Both the position numbers and the translations under genes were made by a program. Below, in pieces: positions 40,151-51,400 of a DNA stretch of 60,000 nt. Numbering within the stretch: position 1 is the stretch's first letter; the number at the start of each line of letters is the position of its first letter. This DNA is from Symsagittifera roscoffensis. Taxonomy: Eukaryota; Xenacoelomorpha; Acoela; Convolutidae. The notes beneath the pieces are model-generated. The model saw nothing but the letters and a program-made list of their open reading frames with translations, had not been told where the DNA came from and searched no databases. The stretch is from NCBI RefSeq assembly GCF_963678635.1, contig NC_087066.1:23925609-23985608 (forward strand), written 5' to 3'.

Positions 40151-41689
40151 TTACTTTTTGTACTTCAGTGCAGGGGTGAAAACTGTTTCAGTAGCTTCTT
40201 CAATAGTTGATTCTCCGACTGGTTTTTTGGTTTCTGCCAAAATATAACCAAAAACAGGTTGAACTGCTAGGGTGTCCTTATTCTGTATAATGGCAATAAG
40301 GCCGCTTTTGAGAGTCAACTCCCTAATTTTTGGCTCGCTTGCTCCTGGTGCGACATCAGTTGGTTCTTCGTTTGTCGGTTTTTGAGAATCATTTGCTTGA
40401 GGCTCTGGTAGGTGTATATGGACGTTAGTCTTACACATACTAGTTGGAAATTTTTTCTTGGGGTATTTGACTATTTTAGGAGGCATTACTTCATTGTAGC
40501 CTGCCCGCCATTGACCGATGAAGTCGTTGGGGATTATGTTGCCAGAGCCGTCGTCAACATAAGGGAAGAATGCCTGGATCCATCCGGAGTATGGCATGTA
40601 GATCCCGTTTTTGTCGTTGAGATTGTAGATGTACTTCCAGAAATGAGGATCCGGATTGCCTTAAATGTACACCCGAATTTGAAAAATAAAAATAAACAAT
40701 CGAAATAAGAATAAAGTTTTGTTATGAGACATGACTTGAGTCCCGATATAACTTAGGCGAAATTATTTTTTTTTCGATATGACGAAAATTCATTTTAATA
40801 AATGACTCAAAAATGAGGCGTTATTGTTTTTTTTTGTACCGTGAACAGCTTTGATGAATTCGTTCAGCACTGGAATCAATTCGGAAGCCCACCAATCCAA
40901 AGCAAACTTGGAGCTCATCTCATTTACTTTCCCAATTATAGCTTCGTAGTCTTGAGCAGTGCCTCGAACATGAATCGAGGGAATACAGCTCTGCACAATG
41001 ACATTGTACCTCTTGAACTCGTTTGGACTTTGAGTCGCATTTGCTGCTGTGAGGCCTTGACATGTTCGCATGGACATGGCACTTGCTGTCGTGGATCCAT
41101 TTGTGGCAAGCAAAGGGTTGAACGATGCCTCGGGCTCTATTCTTGTTAAGCTGATTTTGCGCACGGGAAGTGAATCTTTTTGGTACTTTTGTTTGAAAAT
41201 ATCGCCGATACTATCTACTATAGCAGTCCATTCGAGCTTTTCGTTCCCTTCTTTGACGAAATGATCCTGCTCTACAGGAGCTTCAGAGATATCGGTCGAG
41301 ATTTCAGGGTGAAAATTTAAGTGGGTCGTAACTCCTTGAAGAATGGTGAACCAGATAACTTCTGGTGTTAGTACAAGTGGGAACATTTTATGTGCCGCAA
41401 GGTTAACTGCTCCAAGCAAGTTGTTACATTCATCTATAGCTATAGGGAATGATTTGGTGTTTTCATCAATAGTTTGACTGTATAGTTCGGCGCAGTAAGT
41501 TTTCAAAATACCCTGAGACGATTTAGGTTGTTTTTTCTTCGGGTAGAAAGATTTCAAGCAGCCGAGTTCGAACTTTTCCTTGCTGAAAATGATTTCACGC
41601 ACAGGATTTGGAGGAAAGTTGGTATGCACTGGAATTTTGGTGGTGGGAACGAAAGATTCATTTTCTTTTAAGCGATTAGCTATGGTCAT
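40151..41689 (-). CDS. DUF4419-domain protein, 2 coding exons
   Basis: Exons on the minus strand: 41,689-40,840 and 40,659-40,151. The intron (180 bp) begins GTACAA and ends TTTAAG; the join gives G|GC and HG-NPDPHFW, for 452 residues. The body reads FPLVLTPEVIWFTILQGVTT, then INFHPE-like and WTAIVDSIGDIF, then GLTAANATQ and YNVIVQSCIPSI, then FWKYIYNLNDKNGIYMPYSG with WIQAFFPYV: the order of conserved blocks in DUF4419 proteins, whose molecular function is not known. The Pro/Glu-rich segment around NDSQKPTNEEPTD looks like a flexible insert. The start is the first ATG consistent with the family; 66 further upstream codons are open but hydrophobic and AT-rich, and were judged 5'UTR. It is convergent with MAD2. 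Confidence 0.8.
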
Positions 41690-41889
41690 TTTTTGATCTC
41701 TAGTTTGATGGTTTATTGAAGGTAAAATAATTGTAAGAGAAATAATTTGATTCGATATGGTATAGAAGTAGTAACAAGTGATACAAAAATTATTTAATTT
41801 GAAAGGATAAAATGAATTATAAAATATCTTTTGTACAGTGATAAATGAAAAGATTTGAAAGCATACGTTGAGTAAATAAAGTTGCATGT

Positions 41890-43160
41890 GCTTTATTTAC
41901 CAACGTGGCAGTGTGGTTTTTTCTTTCAAAGCAGATGTGGTATACTTTGTTTTGGAGCGGCATATACTCAAATGGAACTAATGAGCTCTACAACTCTGCA
42001 GAAGGCTGGTTATTGCTGAATATGTCTTACCGAGTTCTCCTTAAAGCTAAAAGACTGAAAGCAAGGCTCGGCTCAAAATGAGTGGATGCCCTAAGAACTG
42101 TTTTTGAAAAAAAAGTCCATTTTTTTAAAATTATTTTTCAACAAACGACTATTGTGTTATATTAATGCTTGTTTGGCCGAAGTGCCTGCGCATTAGTCTT
42201 GCGCAAATGAAACTTTGAGTATTTGAAACAATTCATTGAGCGAGTCAGTGCTTGTGGTGCGTCAGTGCGCGTGTTTCTATAATTTGGTAGGTAGAATTTG
42301 GGGTGTTTGGAGCCCGGGGTCTACTAACTTGGCTTTTTGAGAGCTTTTTTAGTATCGAAATAATCTATCAAAGATCATCATAAAGAAAAATGTGAGATTT
42401 TTAAATAATGTATGCGAAGCAATGAATCTCTGGGTTTAAAAATATTGATTTAGAGGCTTGTGATTTGCAGACATTGTCAATTCTGAATCTACTTCTTCAG
42501 TCAATTAAATTGTCTTTCAGCAAGTATTACTAAATTGTTCGCCTAAAATTTCTATTTGTAATCTAGCTATTGCATGATGTGTTTTAAAACGGGAAATATT
42601 TGAACAGGGATACTGGCATTGGCGATTTAATATTTCTGGCTAAATATCGATTTTAAAAACGTCACATATTAAATTTTTTTGACTACCTTGGTCTGAACCA
42701 GCCGTATGTGAAGGAATTTTGATATCGAGGGTTTTACGTGGGTTTTGAAATGGTAAAGGTTTTTGACATTGAAAAATGATCTTTTTTAAAATTGTTTTTA
42801 TCTAACTAGTTTAAATCTAACAAGTTAACATTTATTTTTACCTACAGAGTTTTTACGCGAGTGTTCTTCCTGTTTTGTTGGTAGCTAGAAATGCGAATTG
42901 TCAAGCGACCGTGGCGCAGATGCGAAGCCACGAGAGCCTTAATCTACAGGTCAAGGTCGGGGCTTCCATTCCTGTACATATCAAAAGTTATATGTTTAGC
43001 ATTGGCAATTAAATGGCATCTGTTATCTCTGCTTCAATGGTGATCAGTGTTTGCAGATTGACGAGCGTCTGTGGCGTAGATGCGAGGCCATTAAACTCTT
43101 AATCTCCAGGTCGAAGACTCGATATTTGATTTTTTTTCTATCTTCACCTTATTCCAACTC
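41890..43160. other. Intergenic, no gene seen
   Basis: AT-rich, stops in all frames. Two tRNA-like stretches lie near 42,905 and 43,063; otherwise nothing is recognised. Confidence 0.5.
42901..43135 (+). repeat. Two tRNA-like (SINE-like) stretches
   Basis: 42,905-42,975 reads CGTGGCGCAGATGCGAAGCC ... TTAATCTACAGGTCAAGGTC; 43,063-43,130 reads CTGTGGCGTAGATGCGAGGC ... TTAATCTCCAGGTCGAAGAC. The pairs resemble A box and B box at tRNA-like spacing. Neither folds into a convincing cloverleaf by eye, so they are more likely SINE heads or tRNA relics than tRNA genes. Confidence 0.35.
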
Positions 43161-43164
43161 TTAG

Positions 43165-44062
43165 AGCTACGTTTTGCAGTTGTATCGCTTGTCTGTGCGA
43201 AGTGCAGTTTTGCCTCCGTGTAAACGTTTAAAGCAGTTTAAATGACGCTCAACTAGCAGTAGCTCTAAAATAACAAATAAGCAAAGATTGAATCAGCTCT
43301 TTTGTGATCTCAGCAGAAATGGTGAAATCCCTCATACGAAAAGGACCGATTGAGCGAAAATAAAAACCATCCAATCAGATTTCAGTAATCTAAAATTTGG
43401 AAAGAAAGCGTGAAAATCTGAGAGAAAGTAACCCTTTCCAGCGACTTAATATTGATAGTGGGCGAATATAAAAACAGCAAAAATATGCAAGTTGAAACAA
43501 AGGACCGAGTTGAAACAAAGGACCGCGAAGGACCGAATGGGCGAAAAACCGAATGCGCGAAAAACTTGTGGGTGAAAGACGGAAAATAAGTCTAGCTGAA
43601 AGTCAATTTTAAACAAAAATCAATTGCCATTCGATTAAAAGGAATTAAATGAAGCAATCTTTTGCTTCTTTCATAACAAAAGCCTTGAAGTATAAAATTT
43701 GTTCCAATTCGTCGGCGGTCAGTGACAATTTGAAAATTTTGCATATTTCTGCCGTTTTTATATTTGGCCACTATCAATATTAAGTTCCTGGCAATGTTTC
43801 CTTTCACCCAGATTCTCACGCTTTCTTTCCAAATTTTAGGTTGCTGAAATCTGATTGGCTGATTTTTATTTTCGCGCATTCGGTATTTCATGTATGAGGA
43901 ATTCCACCATTTCTGCTGAGATCATGAAAGAGCTGATTGAATCTTTGCTTATTTGTTATTTTAGATCTACTTCTAGTTGAGCGTCATCTAAACTGCTTTG
44001 AACGTTTACTTGGAGGCAAAGCTGCACTTCGCAAACACAAGCGATACTACTGCAAAAAGTAG
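43165..44062. mobile_element. Fold-back element: ~330-bp inverted repeats
   Basis: 43,165-43,495 and 43,735-44,062 are reverse complements at roughly 85% by eye. Shared landmarks include ATCGCTTGT-TGCGAAGTGCAG, GACGCTCAACTAG, AATAACAAATAAGCAAAGATT, TCTCAGCAGAAATGG, AATTTGGAAAGAAAGCGTGA and CTTAATATTGATAGTGG. A ~240-bp spacer holds short repeats of GGACCGA and GCGAAAAAC. No coding sequence. It could be a non-autonomous DNA element; its transcript would be a long hairpin. Confidence 0.85.
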
Positions 44063-45115
44063 TGTTTGGTGTCGTATGAAGTGTTTTTTTCCTTCAGTGC
44101 AGAATTGCTGATATAAGCAAAGGTGTGGGACAATGACGGCATTTCGTTTTGTAATTGGACTATCTGTCAAATTCCGCCGATATTGGATCAAGCTTCCGTC
44201 CCCTATCTTTACAGCACATCAACTCTTGAAAATCGATCAAGTTCATTTAAAAAAAAACTGCCTTGAAAACAAAAAGAGGTAGACAGTTTTGGTAAAAGTA
44301 GAGTTGTCAGTTACGTTGAATATCAGTGAGATAATTGCCTTTTTGAGGACGCTTAATCCCAGACTAAACATCTTTTCGCGTCTGTCAATCATTTATGCTT
44401 CAGTTGTAAACACATCAGTCTGCCTAAAGGCCCAGTTTCTCTTTTTGTGCTGAAAGTTTGGTCTGCTGAATGAACCAGTCTGCACTGCGTTTTCGTGCCC
44501 TGCTTTCAATTGTAAGTGCAGACGAAGAGTCGGAGCTTAAAACAGATTTTTTTGAGATACTTACGTTTGCTGTAATGTTTCGGCGACACTTCCTATGTTT
44601 TTTTGTTTAGTTCTGCTCAATGCCCCCAATAGCTCTATGCGAAATTTTTAGTTACTTATTTGCCTCCTATTGCAATATTTTAAGGATTTTGTTAACTGCG
44701 TGAGGGATCAAAGTTTTAATAACAAAATAGATTTCCGGGGATTAATAAAAAAGATTTGTCCGTGTTTACTTTTGCCTGGCTAAGTAGGTTTTTACGAAGC
44801 TTATGCCTAGAAGATATTTATGTATTTTATAGCTAATTTTTGATTGATTTATTTCAGCCGCGCATTTTGAAGATATCAAAAGATCCGAGGTTTTTGGCAG
44901 AAAATTGTGACTCATCGAAGCTTTTCTTCGCTTACTTGCATCGTGTTGCTTCTTGGTGGGTCTGTCTCAGACGCATCAGGACGTGAGCAAGGATGTAATT
45001 ATGTTAACATCAGTAAACATTCGCAAAGACCTCTTTGGAATGTGTGTACAAAAATTGGATGTATCGTATGAGAAAGAGTTATAAAAATTCCGCAATCTTC
45101 AAAATTCATAATTAC
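44063..45115. other. Intergenic, no gene seen
   Basis: AT-rich, with no long frame of protein-like composition, no repeat recognised and no RNA gene seen. Confidence 0.45.
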
Positions 45116-45120
45116 TTCAC

Positions 45121-45690
45121 TATCATCATCATCATCGTTGGTTTTCCACCCTCTTCTAAGATTAGAAGGTGTAGTGAGAAAATCCTAAAGCGGCCATATT
45201 CTCTATAGTGATAGATTTGTATGAAAGTATTCTGTTTTGAACAGCCTAACGTGGCCACTGTACATCTGTTTTTTGCCCCAATATGTTCTGTTCTGAACAG
45301 CCTAAAGCGGCCACTGTACATCAGTTTTTTGCCCCAATATGTTCTGTTCTGAACAGCCTAAAGCGGCCACTGTACATCAGTTTTTTGCCCCAATATGTTC
45401 TGTTCTGAACAGCCTAAAGCGGCCACTGTACATCAGTTTTTTGCCCCAATATGTTCTGTTCTGGAGAGCCTAAAGCGGCCACTGTACATCAGTTTTTTGC
45501 CCCAATATGTTCTGTTCTGAACAGCCTAAAGCGGCCACTGTACATCAGTTTTTTGCCCCAATATGTTCTGTTCTGAACAGCCTAAAGCGGCCACTGTACA
45601 TCAGTTTTTTGCCCCAATATGTTCTGTTCTGGAGAGCCTAAAGCGACCACTAAATTTCTGTTTTTCGGATTTTCTGAACCAATTTTGAAC
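45121..45690 (+). repeat. 56-bp minisatellite with a palindrome in each unit
   Basis: About 7.3 units from 45,239 to 45,650, nearly identical except at the junction: six begin GAACAGCC and two (45,462 and 45,630) begin GGAGAGCC. The two variants are 168 bp apart (three units), so the array has a higher-order period. Each normal unit ends in CTGTTCTGAACAG, a perfect 6-bp inverted repeat with one base between. Diverged half-units with AAAGCGGCCA occur at 45,187 and 45,705. A short (ATC) run precedes at 45,121. Confidence 0.95.
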
Positions 45691-45699
45691 TAACACTGA

Positions 45700-47160
45700 G
45701 TCTAAAGCGGCCACTGATTAAATAAGCGAAAGTTTTCTGACAGCGAAATAAGTTGAAGTCATCAATCAGCAAATAGATGGTGAGGAATGACACCAGTGAA
45801 GTCAATACTGATTTTTGTTTGCAGGCCTTACAGCGGCTATAAGTTATATCAAAGCAGCATTAATAAATGTATAATTTAAGGGTAGACCTAAGAGTGGGTA
45901 GAACCTGAAAATCAATCTCGTAACTACAAAAAAACAGCCGACATTTTTATATTGCCAGCCGAAATTTGTTATCGGTTACTCGACTTTTTCTGTAAAAAGC
46001 GTTGCCAACAGATTTCGCTCGTGAGATGTAAGGTGTTTGACTGTTTCTGCCGATGCAACCTAGAGGTAAGGCCCATGATTAGAACGATTTAGGCCAGGTG
46101 TTCGAGTCCGGTAGTGACCTGTGTTTTTCCGCACTGAAAGTTTTCTGCATATTAAAGATCGCATTATAGTGAGTTTGCGTATTCTTGTGGGTTAGGTTCC
46201 CGCAGCATGCATTTTCTTGAAGGCTCCGCTATGTTCACAATTTTTGAATACGATATCTAGTGTGTGAGGTGTTTGAGCTCGAAGATTTCGTTATTCGCTT
46301 TAAAGGCTTCTGAGGCTCAATTTCTCCGTGCTGTATCAATTTATTTGCCTAATTATACGTCGTTTGAAAGGCGATATTTCATTTTGTGCGTTTGTGCTTT
46401 AGGGACGTAAAGACTTTCTATAGCTCATTGTATAATATGACCATTTTATCAACTGGTGCCTAGATATGTCTGCTTTGTTACCACTCCGATGAATTTTGTT
46501 TCAATACTTGTTAAACAGAGGAGTTCGTGTTCGTTCACATGTTTTCTATGTCATTTTCTTAAACTTTTTTAAATAATGTGTTCGTCTTGCTTTCTGTATG
46601 GTAGTTTCTATGCTATTTGCGAACTCTTAATTTTATTTTCGTGATTGTCGAGCACGATAAATTACTTTTTTGGGGTTAACTTGATTTCTGAACTTCATAA
46701 AAACTTGGAAAGTTACGCGTGGTTTCTCAATATTGCGAAGCTCGATAATGCAGTAAAAAAACCTAAGCAAACGTTGCTTCATGGTAAAAAAGTTTCTCCT
46801 AGCATAAGGTAAAAGCAAACGAATTTTTATATTGTGAAAGATTTGAAAAAGACTAGACAAAATCAACTCAAACACGGAAAAAAAATTTTCCGGAGAATTT
46901 TAGCGCTCCATCTAATGATGGAAATACTCTAGTTCTAAATGATGGAAATGTTTTTCCAGTAACTTGTAGCGGGGTCTTCTTGCTCATGTTTAAGTCAACA
47001 ATGTTTAGAGTATCTTCCTTCTTTTAACCGTGCACATGGACTATTAGCTGCGACTGCACCATCAAGAACTGTCGCTTCCGCTTGCCGGAATTCAACAACT
47101 TAAACTCATAATTTGTGCTGCGGGGGAAACCCCTTCACAATTATGTTGTGTTAATTCTTT
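45700..47160. other. Intergenic, upstream of APC2, no gene seen
   Basis: AT-rich with stops in all frames. One tRNA-like stretch is present near 46,045-46,125 (B-box-like GTGTTCGAGTCCGG at 46,098). An (AAT)n microsatellite at 47,161-47,186 ends it. Confidence 0.45.
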
Positions 47161-47188
47161 ATAATAATAATAATAGTAATAATAACAG
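47161..47188 (+). repeat. (AAT)n microsatellite before APC2
   Basis: About eight AAT units with one AGT interruption, 60 bp upstream of the APC2 start codon. Confidence 0.8.
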
Positions 47189-47241
47189 AGCAACTCGTAC
47201 AATTTTTGCGATTCTGTCTTGAAAACCTGCTGTACTTTCAG

Positions 47242-47245
47242 GGCA
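47242..47245 (+). promoter_or_regulatory. ANAPC2: Splice acceptor 4 nt before the APC2 ATG
   Basis: CTGCTGTACTTTCAG ends at 47,241, then GGCA and the ATG. The arrangement is the same as in MAD2 and (minus strand) in the SLC38-like gene. Confidence 0.55.
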
Positions 47246-50014
47246 ATGGACGTGGACATTCAAAAGGAGGAAAGCCCGGCTTTCGGACAATGTTGGAGTC
47301 AACTGAACAAAATTCTGCGTCCTTTCTTTGCTGCCAAGTTCTCAGTACGCGAAAGCGACATTATTGCGAAATATTTGTCGTTGAAAAAAGAAATTGAACC
47401 GCACCTTAGATTATTGAAAGAAGTTGATTATTTGCCAATTTTTCAAAAGTATGTACTTCATATGTTTTCTTGCTATTTTCACAATGAAGTGCTGCCGCAA
47501 TTCTTGGAAACGTTGAAACTTTTGAAGTCAAGAGACTTGAGAAAAATAGCTGTAACTGATGAAATATTGGATCGTTTTTTATCGTCGGTTAATGAAATGC
47601 AAAACTCGGTTGAGTTTGTTATGAATGCGTCGAAGATTATCGATGAAATACCCAATCTAGAGATTAGCCTTCACTCCAGATTGACAGATCTCCTGAAATC
47701 ATTCATACTATATCATGTAAGAGAAATTGATGGGCTGGCACTTGATAAAATCTTCATGGCTTATTTCCAAGTTTCTTATTCAGGTTCACGAGGGAATAAA
47801 TATTTGCCAAAGCGGCGACTCAGATCTTCTATAAGTCGCTTTGATAAAAAGAACCCAGAATCGACGCAACTTGACCAGAGTTTCTATAAAGCATTTAGTT
47901 TCCTGTTTTCGTTGTCTCTGTTCGACCAAATCTTCAGGGATCCCTTGAAGTTGTTCTTAGAAGTTACGATTCGCGATGCAGTGGTTAATTTATGCACTAC
48001 TGATTTTCTTAACGCAGAAGTCGAATTTATGGCTGTGAAAGATTACGCTGAATTTGTTTGTCTTATTTTTGTATCAGAAATTGTTGCTCTCAAGTTGGAT
48101 AAATTTATAATTTCACCCGAAGAGGAAAAATTCTGGACGAATTATGTGAGCGAAACAGTAAAAGGAGAGGTGGCGTTGTTCCGAATTGAGCAGATTTTTG
48201 CAATGATTGTGGAGTATCCGGACTCACAACCAGCGATTGATAATTTGATACACCTTTTGTCTTCCAAGAAGTTAACGAATCATCTGGTAAAGTCGGTTAA
48301 GTCCGCTTTTGAGACGCGCCTTTTGCACCCTGGAGCTAATACAAGTGAGATTTTGACTCAGTATATCAATGCGATTAAAGTGCTGGGGCAGCTAGATGAC
48401 ACGTGCTCGATTCTGGATAGAACCTGTGCTCCGCTCATCAAGTATTTAAGGGCGAGAGAGGATACTGTTCGGTAAGTTGGGTGGTTAATTTAATCACCTT
48501 ATTTCGAATACTGAAGTTATTGAAAACACTTAATCAAACGAATTTACTCTGAGGCAGAATTTACTTTCGCAATCATTTCCAATGTTATTTTGAAAAACAT
48601 GCTTACGATAAAGATATCTCACCAAAGCCAAAAAGATAAAAATTGGTATCCGCGTCCTGAGGGGACGAAAAAATAGAAGTCGTTTATTTGTTTCAGCCGC
48701 TTAGTAATACAGTTGATCTGTTTCAGCTGCATAGTATGCAACATGACTGAAGACGCCGAACTAGCTGGAGAACTGTTGCGGCGATGCGAACTCCAAGTGG
48801 CACCTGACCCCTACGAGAGCGACGACGAAGACATAGACTGGCACACCTGGAAACCCAAACCACGTGATTACATCCCTGGCCAATCAGACTTGGACGACAT
48901 GTTCGAAGCACCCGTAGTACAGAGTCACAGGAACCAAGACATAATGAGTATTCTGGTCAATATCTACGATTCCAAAGAGATATTTGTAAACGAGTACAGA
49001 TCACTGCTGGCTGATAGAATTCTAAACAGCTCGCCTGATTTTGACTCAGACAAAGAGTTGCGTCATTTGGAACTTCTGAGCTACAAATTTGGAAACGATG
49101 AAATTAATAAATGCAATGTAATGCTTCGAGATGTGGCCGAATCGAAAAGAACAAACGAGCAATTAGTTCAAAGTTGGAACGAACTTGAAAGTCACGCGGA
49201 AGATGCCGAAATGAAATCGGACAGCGAGAACAGCAAAATTGTCAAGCCTGATTTCCCGATAAGAGGAACTATTTTATCGGCTCAATTTTGGCCCACTTTG
49301 AAGGAAGAAAAAATTGAACTTCCACCAAAGCTAAAACAAGCGTTCCAGTGTTACAAAGTGAGTTACGAAGGCGTTAAGCAAACAAGAACAGTAGAATGGA
49401 TCCATAATTTGGGAAAAGTGGAAGTGGAGCTAGAAAGTAAGGATGGATCGGTAAGAGAATTCACAGTGACGCCTTTACAAGCTGCAGTTTTGAGCATTCT
49501 TGAAACGGAAACGAAAATGGGGCTTGAAGATTTGAGTTCAAATTTGGGTATTTCGGCATCGGTTGTTCGTAGAAAGCTAGGCGGGCTTTTGTCCCTGGGC
49601 GTATTGATCGAAACGAATGGAATCATTGAATTGGTGGAAGACTTCGCGCCTTCTGAAGCTAACGAAGACGCTTCTGGCGGAATGACGTCATCGGCTGCTG
49701 GTCCGAGCTCGTCTTCGACTGGTCCAATTTCTTTATATGGAAATGATGACGAGGATAATGAATCTGCAATGGCTAACGAGAAAGAGCTGAAAGAGGAGGA
49801 GATGAAATGCTATTGGATGTATACGGTGTCTATGTTACGAAATCTGAAAAGCATGTCGGCTGAAAATATACACTCGATGATCAAAATGTTTTCAAAGGCG
49901 GGCAATTCAACTGAATTGTCGCAGGAAGATTTGACGGCGTTTTTGAACAAAAAAGTGAGAGAAGAACTGTTATGTTATACCAACGGCGTTTACCGTTTGC
50001 CAAATAAAAACTAA
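47246..50014 (+). CDS. ANAPC2: APC2, cullin subunit of the anaphase-promoting complex, 2 coding exons
   Basis: Exons 47,246-48,471 and 48,727-50,014, with a 255-bp GT-AG intron and a split Arg codon (CG|C); 837 residues against 822 in human APC2. Exon 1 is the helical N-terminal cullin-repeat part and ends with ETRLLHPGANTSEIL and LRAREDTVR, which match the family closely. Exon 2 carries the cullin-homology region (DIMSILVNIYDSKEIFVNEY with RSLLADRIL, AQFWPTLKEEKIELP) and the C-terminal winged-helix APC2 domain (KKVREELLCYTNGVYRLPNK). In the complex APC2 binds the RING subunit APC11 to form the catalytic module that ubiquitinates securin and cyclin B. The variable acidic loop (DPYESDDEDIDWHTW) is normal for the family. 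The ATG at 47,246 follows an acceptor directly; the TTG at 47,219 was rejected. Confidence 0.96.
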
Positions 50015-51400
50015 TATGTAAAATTGTTTAATTGTTTGAAATGAATTAGAGTATTTAACATGCTTGTTTTTATGAATAGTTCGCATGGTTAGGTATTGCA
50101 ACTGGGCGCTCAGCTTTGTTTCCACGTAAGTGTTTGTTTTCACAGGATGACTTTGGTGGAATTGGTCAATGAATTTCGCCAACCAATAGACACTTTGAGC
50201 ATTTATGCATTTATTTAAGTTTCAGTTTTTTCCATTTGTTAAAATTTCAGTTTTTCCTTTTTCTATTTATTCGGCTGTAAAAGTTTCAGTTTATATTATA
50301 TCGGCTTATATTGCGTCGTTTGATGAGCGTACAAAGTTTTTAATGAGTGTGCGTTTTGTGTTGGGGTCTAAGAAAACATTTTTTTTTCCGGATCAACGGG
50401 CCTCTGCTCAAGTATTGGCTGCTTTGATACCGCTTGGTTGGTTTTCTTCCGATGCTACTAGCTTCACGTTCCATCGTCTTGGCTTTTTCAAATTGAAAAA
50501 TAATGTTGTAAAATTGTTTAATTATTGGAAATGAGTTAGAGCATTGTTTACCCTTGCGATACACTATTAAATGTATTGCAATAGGGTACTAGACTTTGTT
50601 TTACCGTAAATTTTTTTTCTTTTATAGGATGACTTTGGTGGAATTGGTCAATCAATTTGGTCAACCAATGAACATGTTTTCAGCCTGTTTGCTTTGTTAA
50701 AATTACAGTTTTTTCTGTATGTCAAAACTTCAATTTTTTTTTATTCGGCTTTAAAACTTTCAATTTTTGTTATATCGGCTCATTGGTCTGTGATTGCATC
50801 TTTTGATGGGTGGACAAAAATTGTAATGCGTGTGCGTTTTGTGTTTGTGGCTGTAAATCGTTTTTTTTTGGCGCAACGGGCCTCTGCTCAAGTATTGGCT
50901 GCTTTGATACCGCTTGGTTGGTTTTCTTCCGATGCTACTAGCTTCACGTTCCATCGTCTTGGCTTTTTCAAATTGAAAAATAATGTTGTAAAATTGTTTA
51001 ATTATTGGAAATGAGTTAGAGCATTGTTTACCCTTGCGATACACTATTAAATGTATTGCAATAGGGTACTAGACTTTGTTTTACCGTAAATTTTTTTTCT
51101 TTTATAGGATGACTTTGGTGGAATTGGTCAATCAATTTGGTCAACCAATGAACATGTTTTCAGCCTGTTTGCTTTGTTAAAATTACAGTTTTTTCTGTAT
51201 GTCAAAACTTCAATTTTTTTTTATTCGGCTTTAAAACTTTCAATTTTTGTTATATCGGCTCATTGGTCTGTGATTGCATCTTTTGATGGGTGGACAAAAA
51301 TTGTAATGCGTGTGCGTTTTGTGTTTGTGGCTGTAAATCGTTTTTTTTTGGCGCAACGGGCGTCTGCTCAAGTATTGTTGGCTTTGATACCTCCTGATAA
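50003..51400 (+). repeat. ~480-bp tandem repeat starting at the APC2 3' end
   Basis: The blocks 50,392-50,871 and 50,872-51,351 are identical as read, with period 480. A diverged first unit runs from about 50,015 to 50,390. The unit includes GATGACTTTGGTGGAATTGG and TGTAAAATTGTTTAATT, the latter lying just after the APC2 stop codon in the first unit. The APC2 3' flank thus appears to be the parent of the array. AATAAA overlaps the final APC2 codons (50,002-50,009) and may be the polyadenylation signal. The ORFs in the repeat are duplicates of each other and not genes. Confidence 0.9.

Noticed and set aside
41690-41887. 66-codon N-terminal extension of the DUF4419 protein
   Set aside because: Phe/Ile/Tyr-rich reading of AT-rich DNA without resemblance to the family; most likely 5'UTR. 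A signal peptide was considered but the hydrophobic part is not at the end and is broken.
42905-43130. Functional tRNA genes
   Set aside because: A-box and B-box-like words are present but no full cloverleaf with matching acceptor stem could be drawn by eye.
45239-45650. CRISPR-like array
   Set aside because: Units are contiguous 56-bp tandem copies without unique spacers, in an animal genome; a minisatellite.
47219-47245. TTG start nine codons upstream in APC2
   Set aside because: It lies before a strong splice acceptor (ends 47,241), so it is intronic or 5'UTR.
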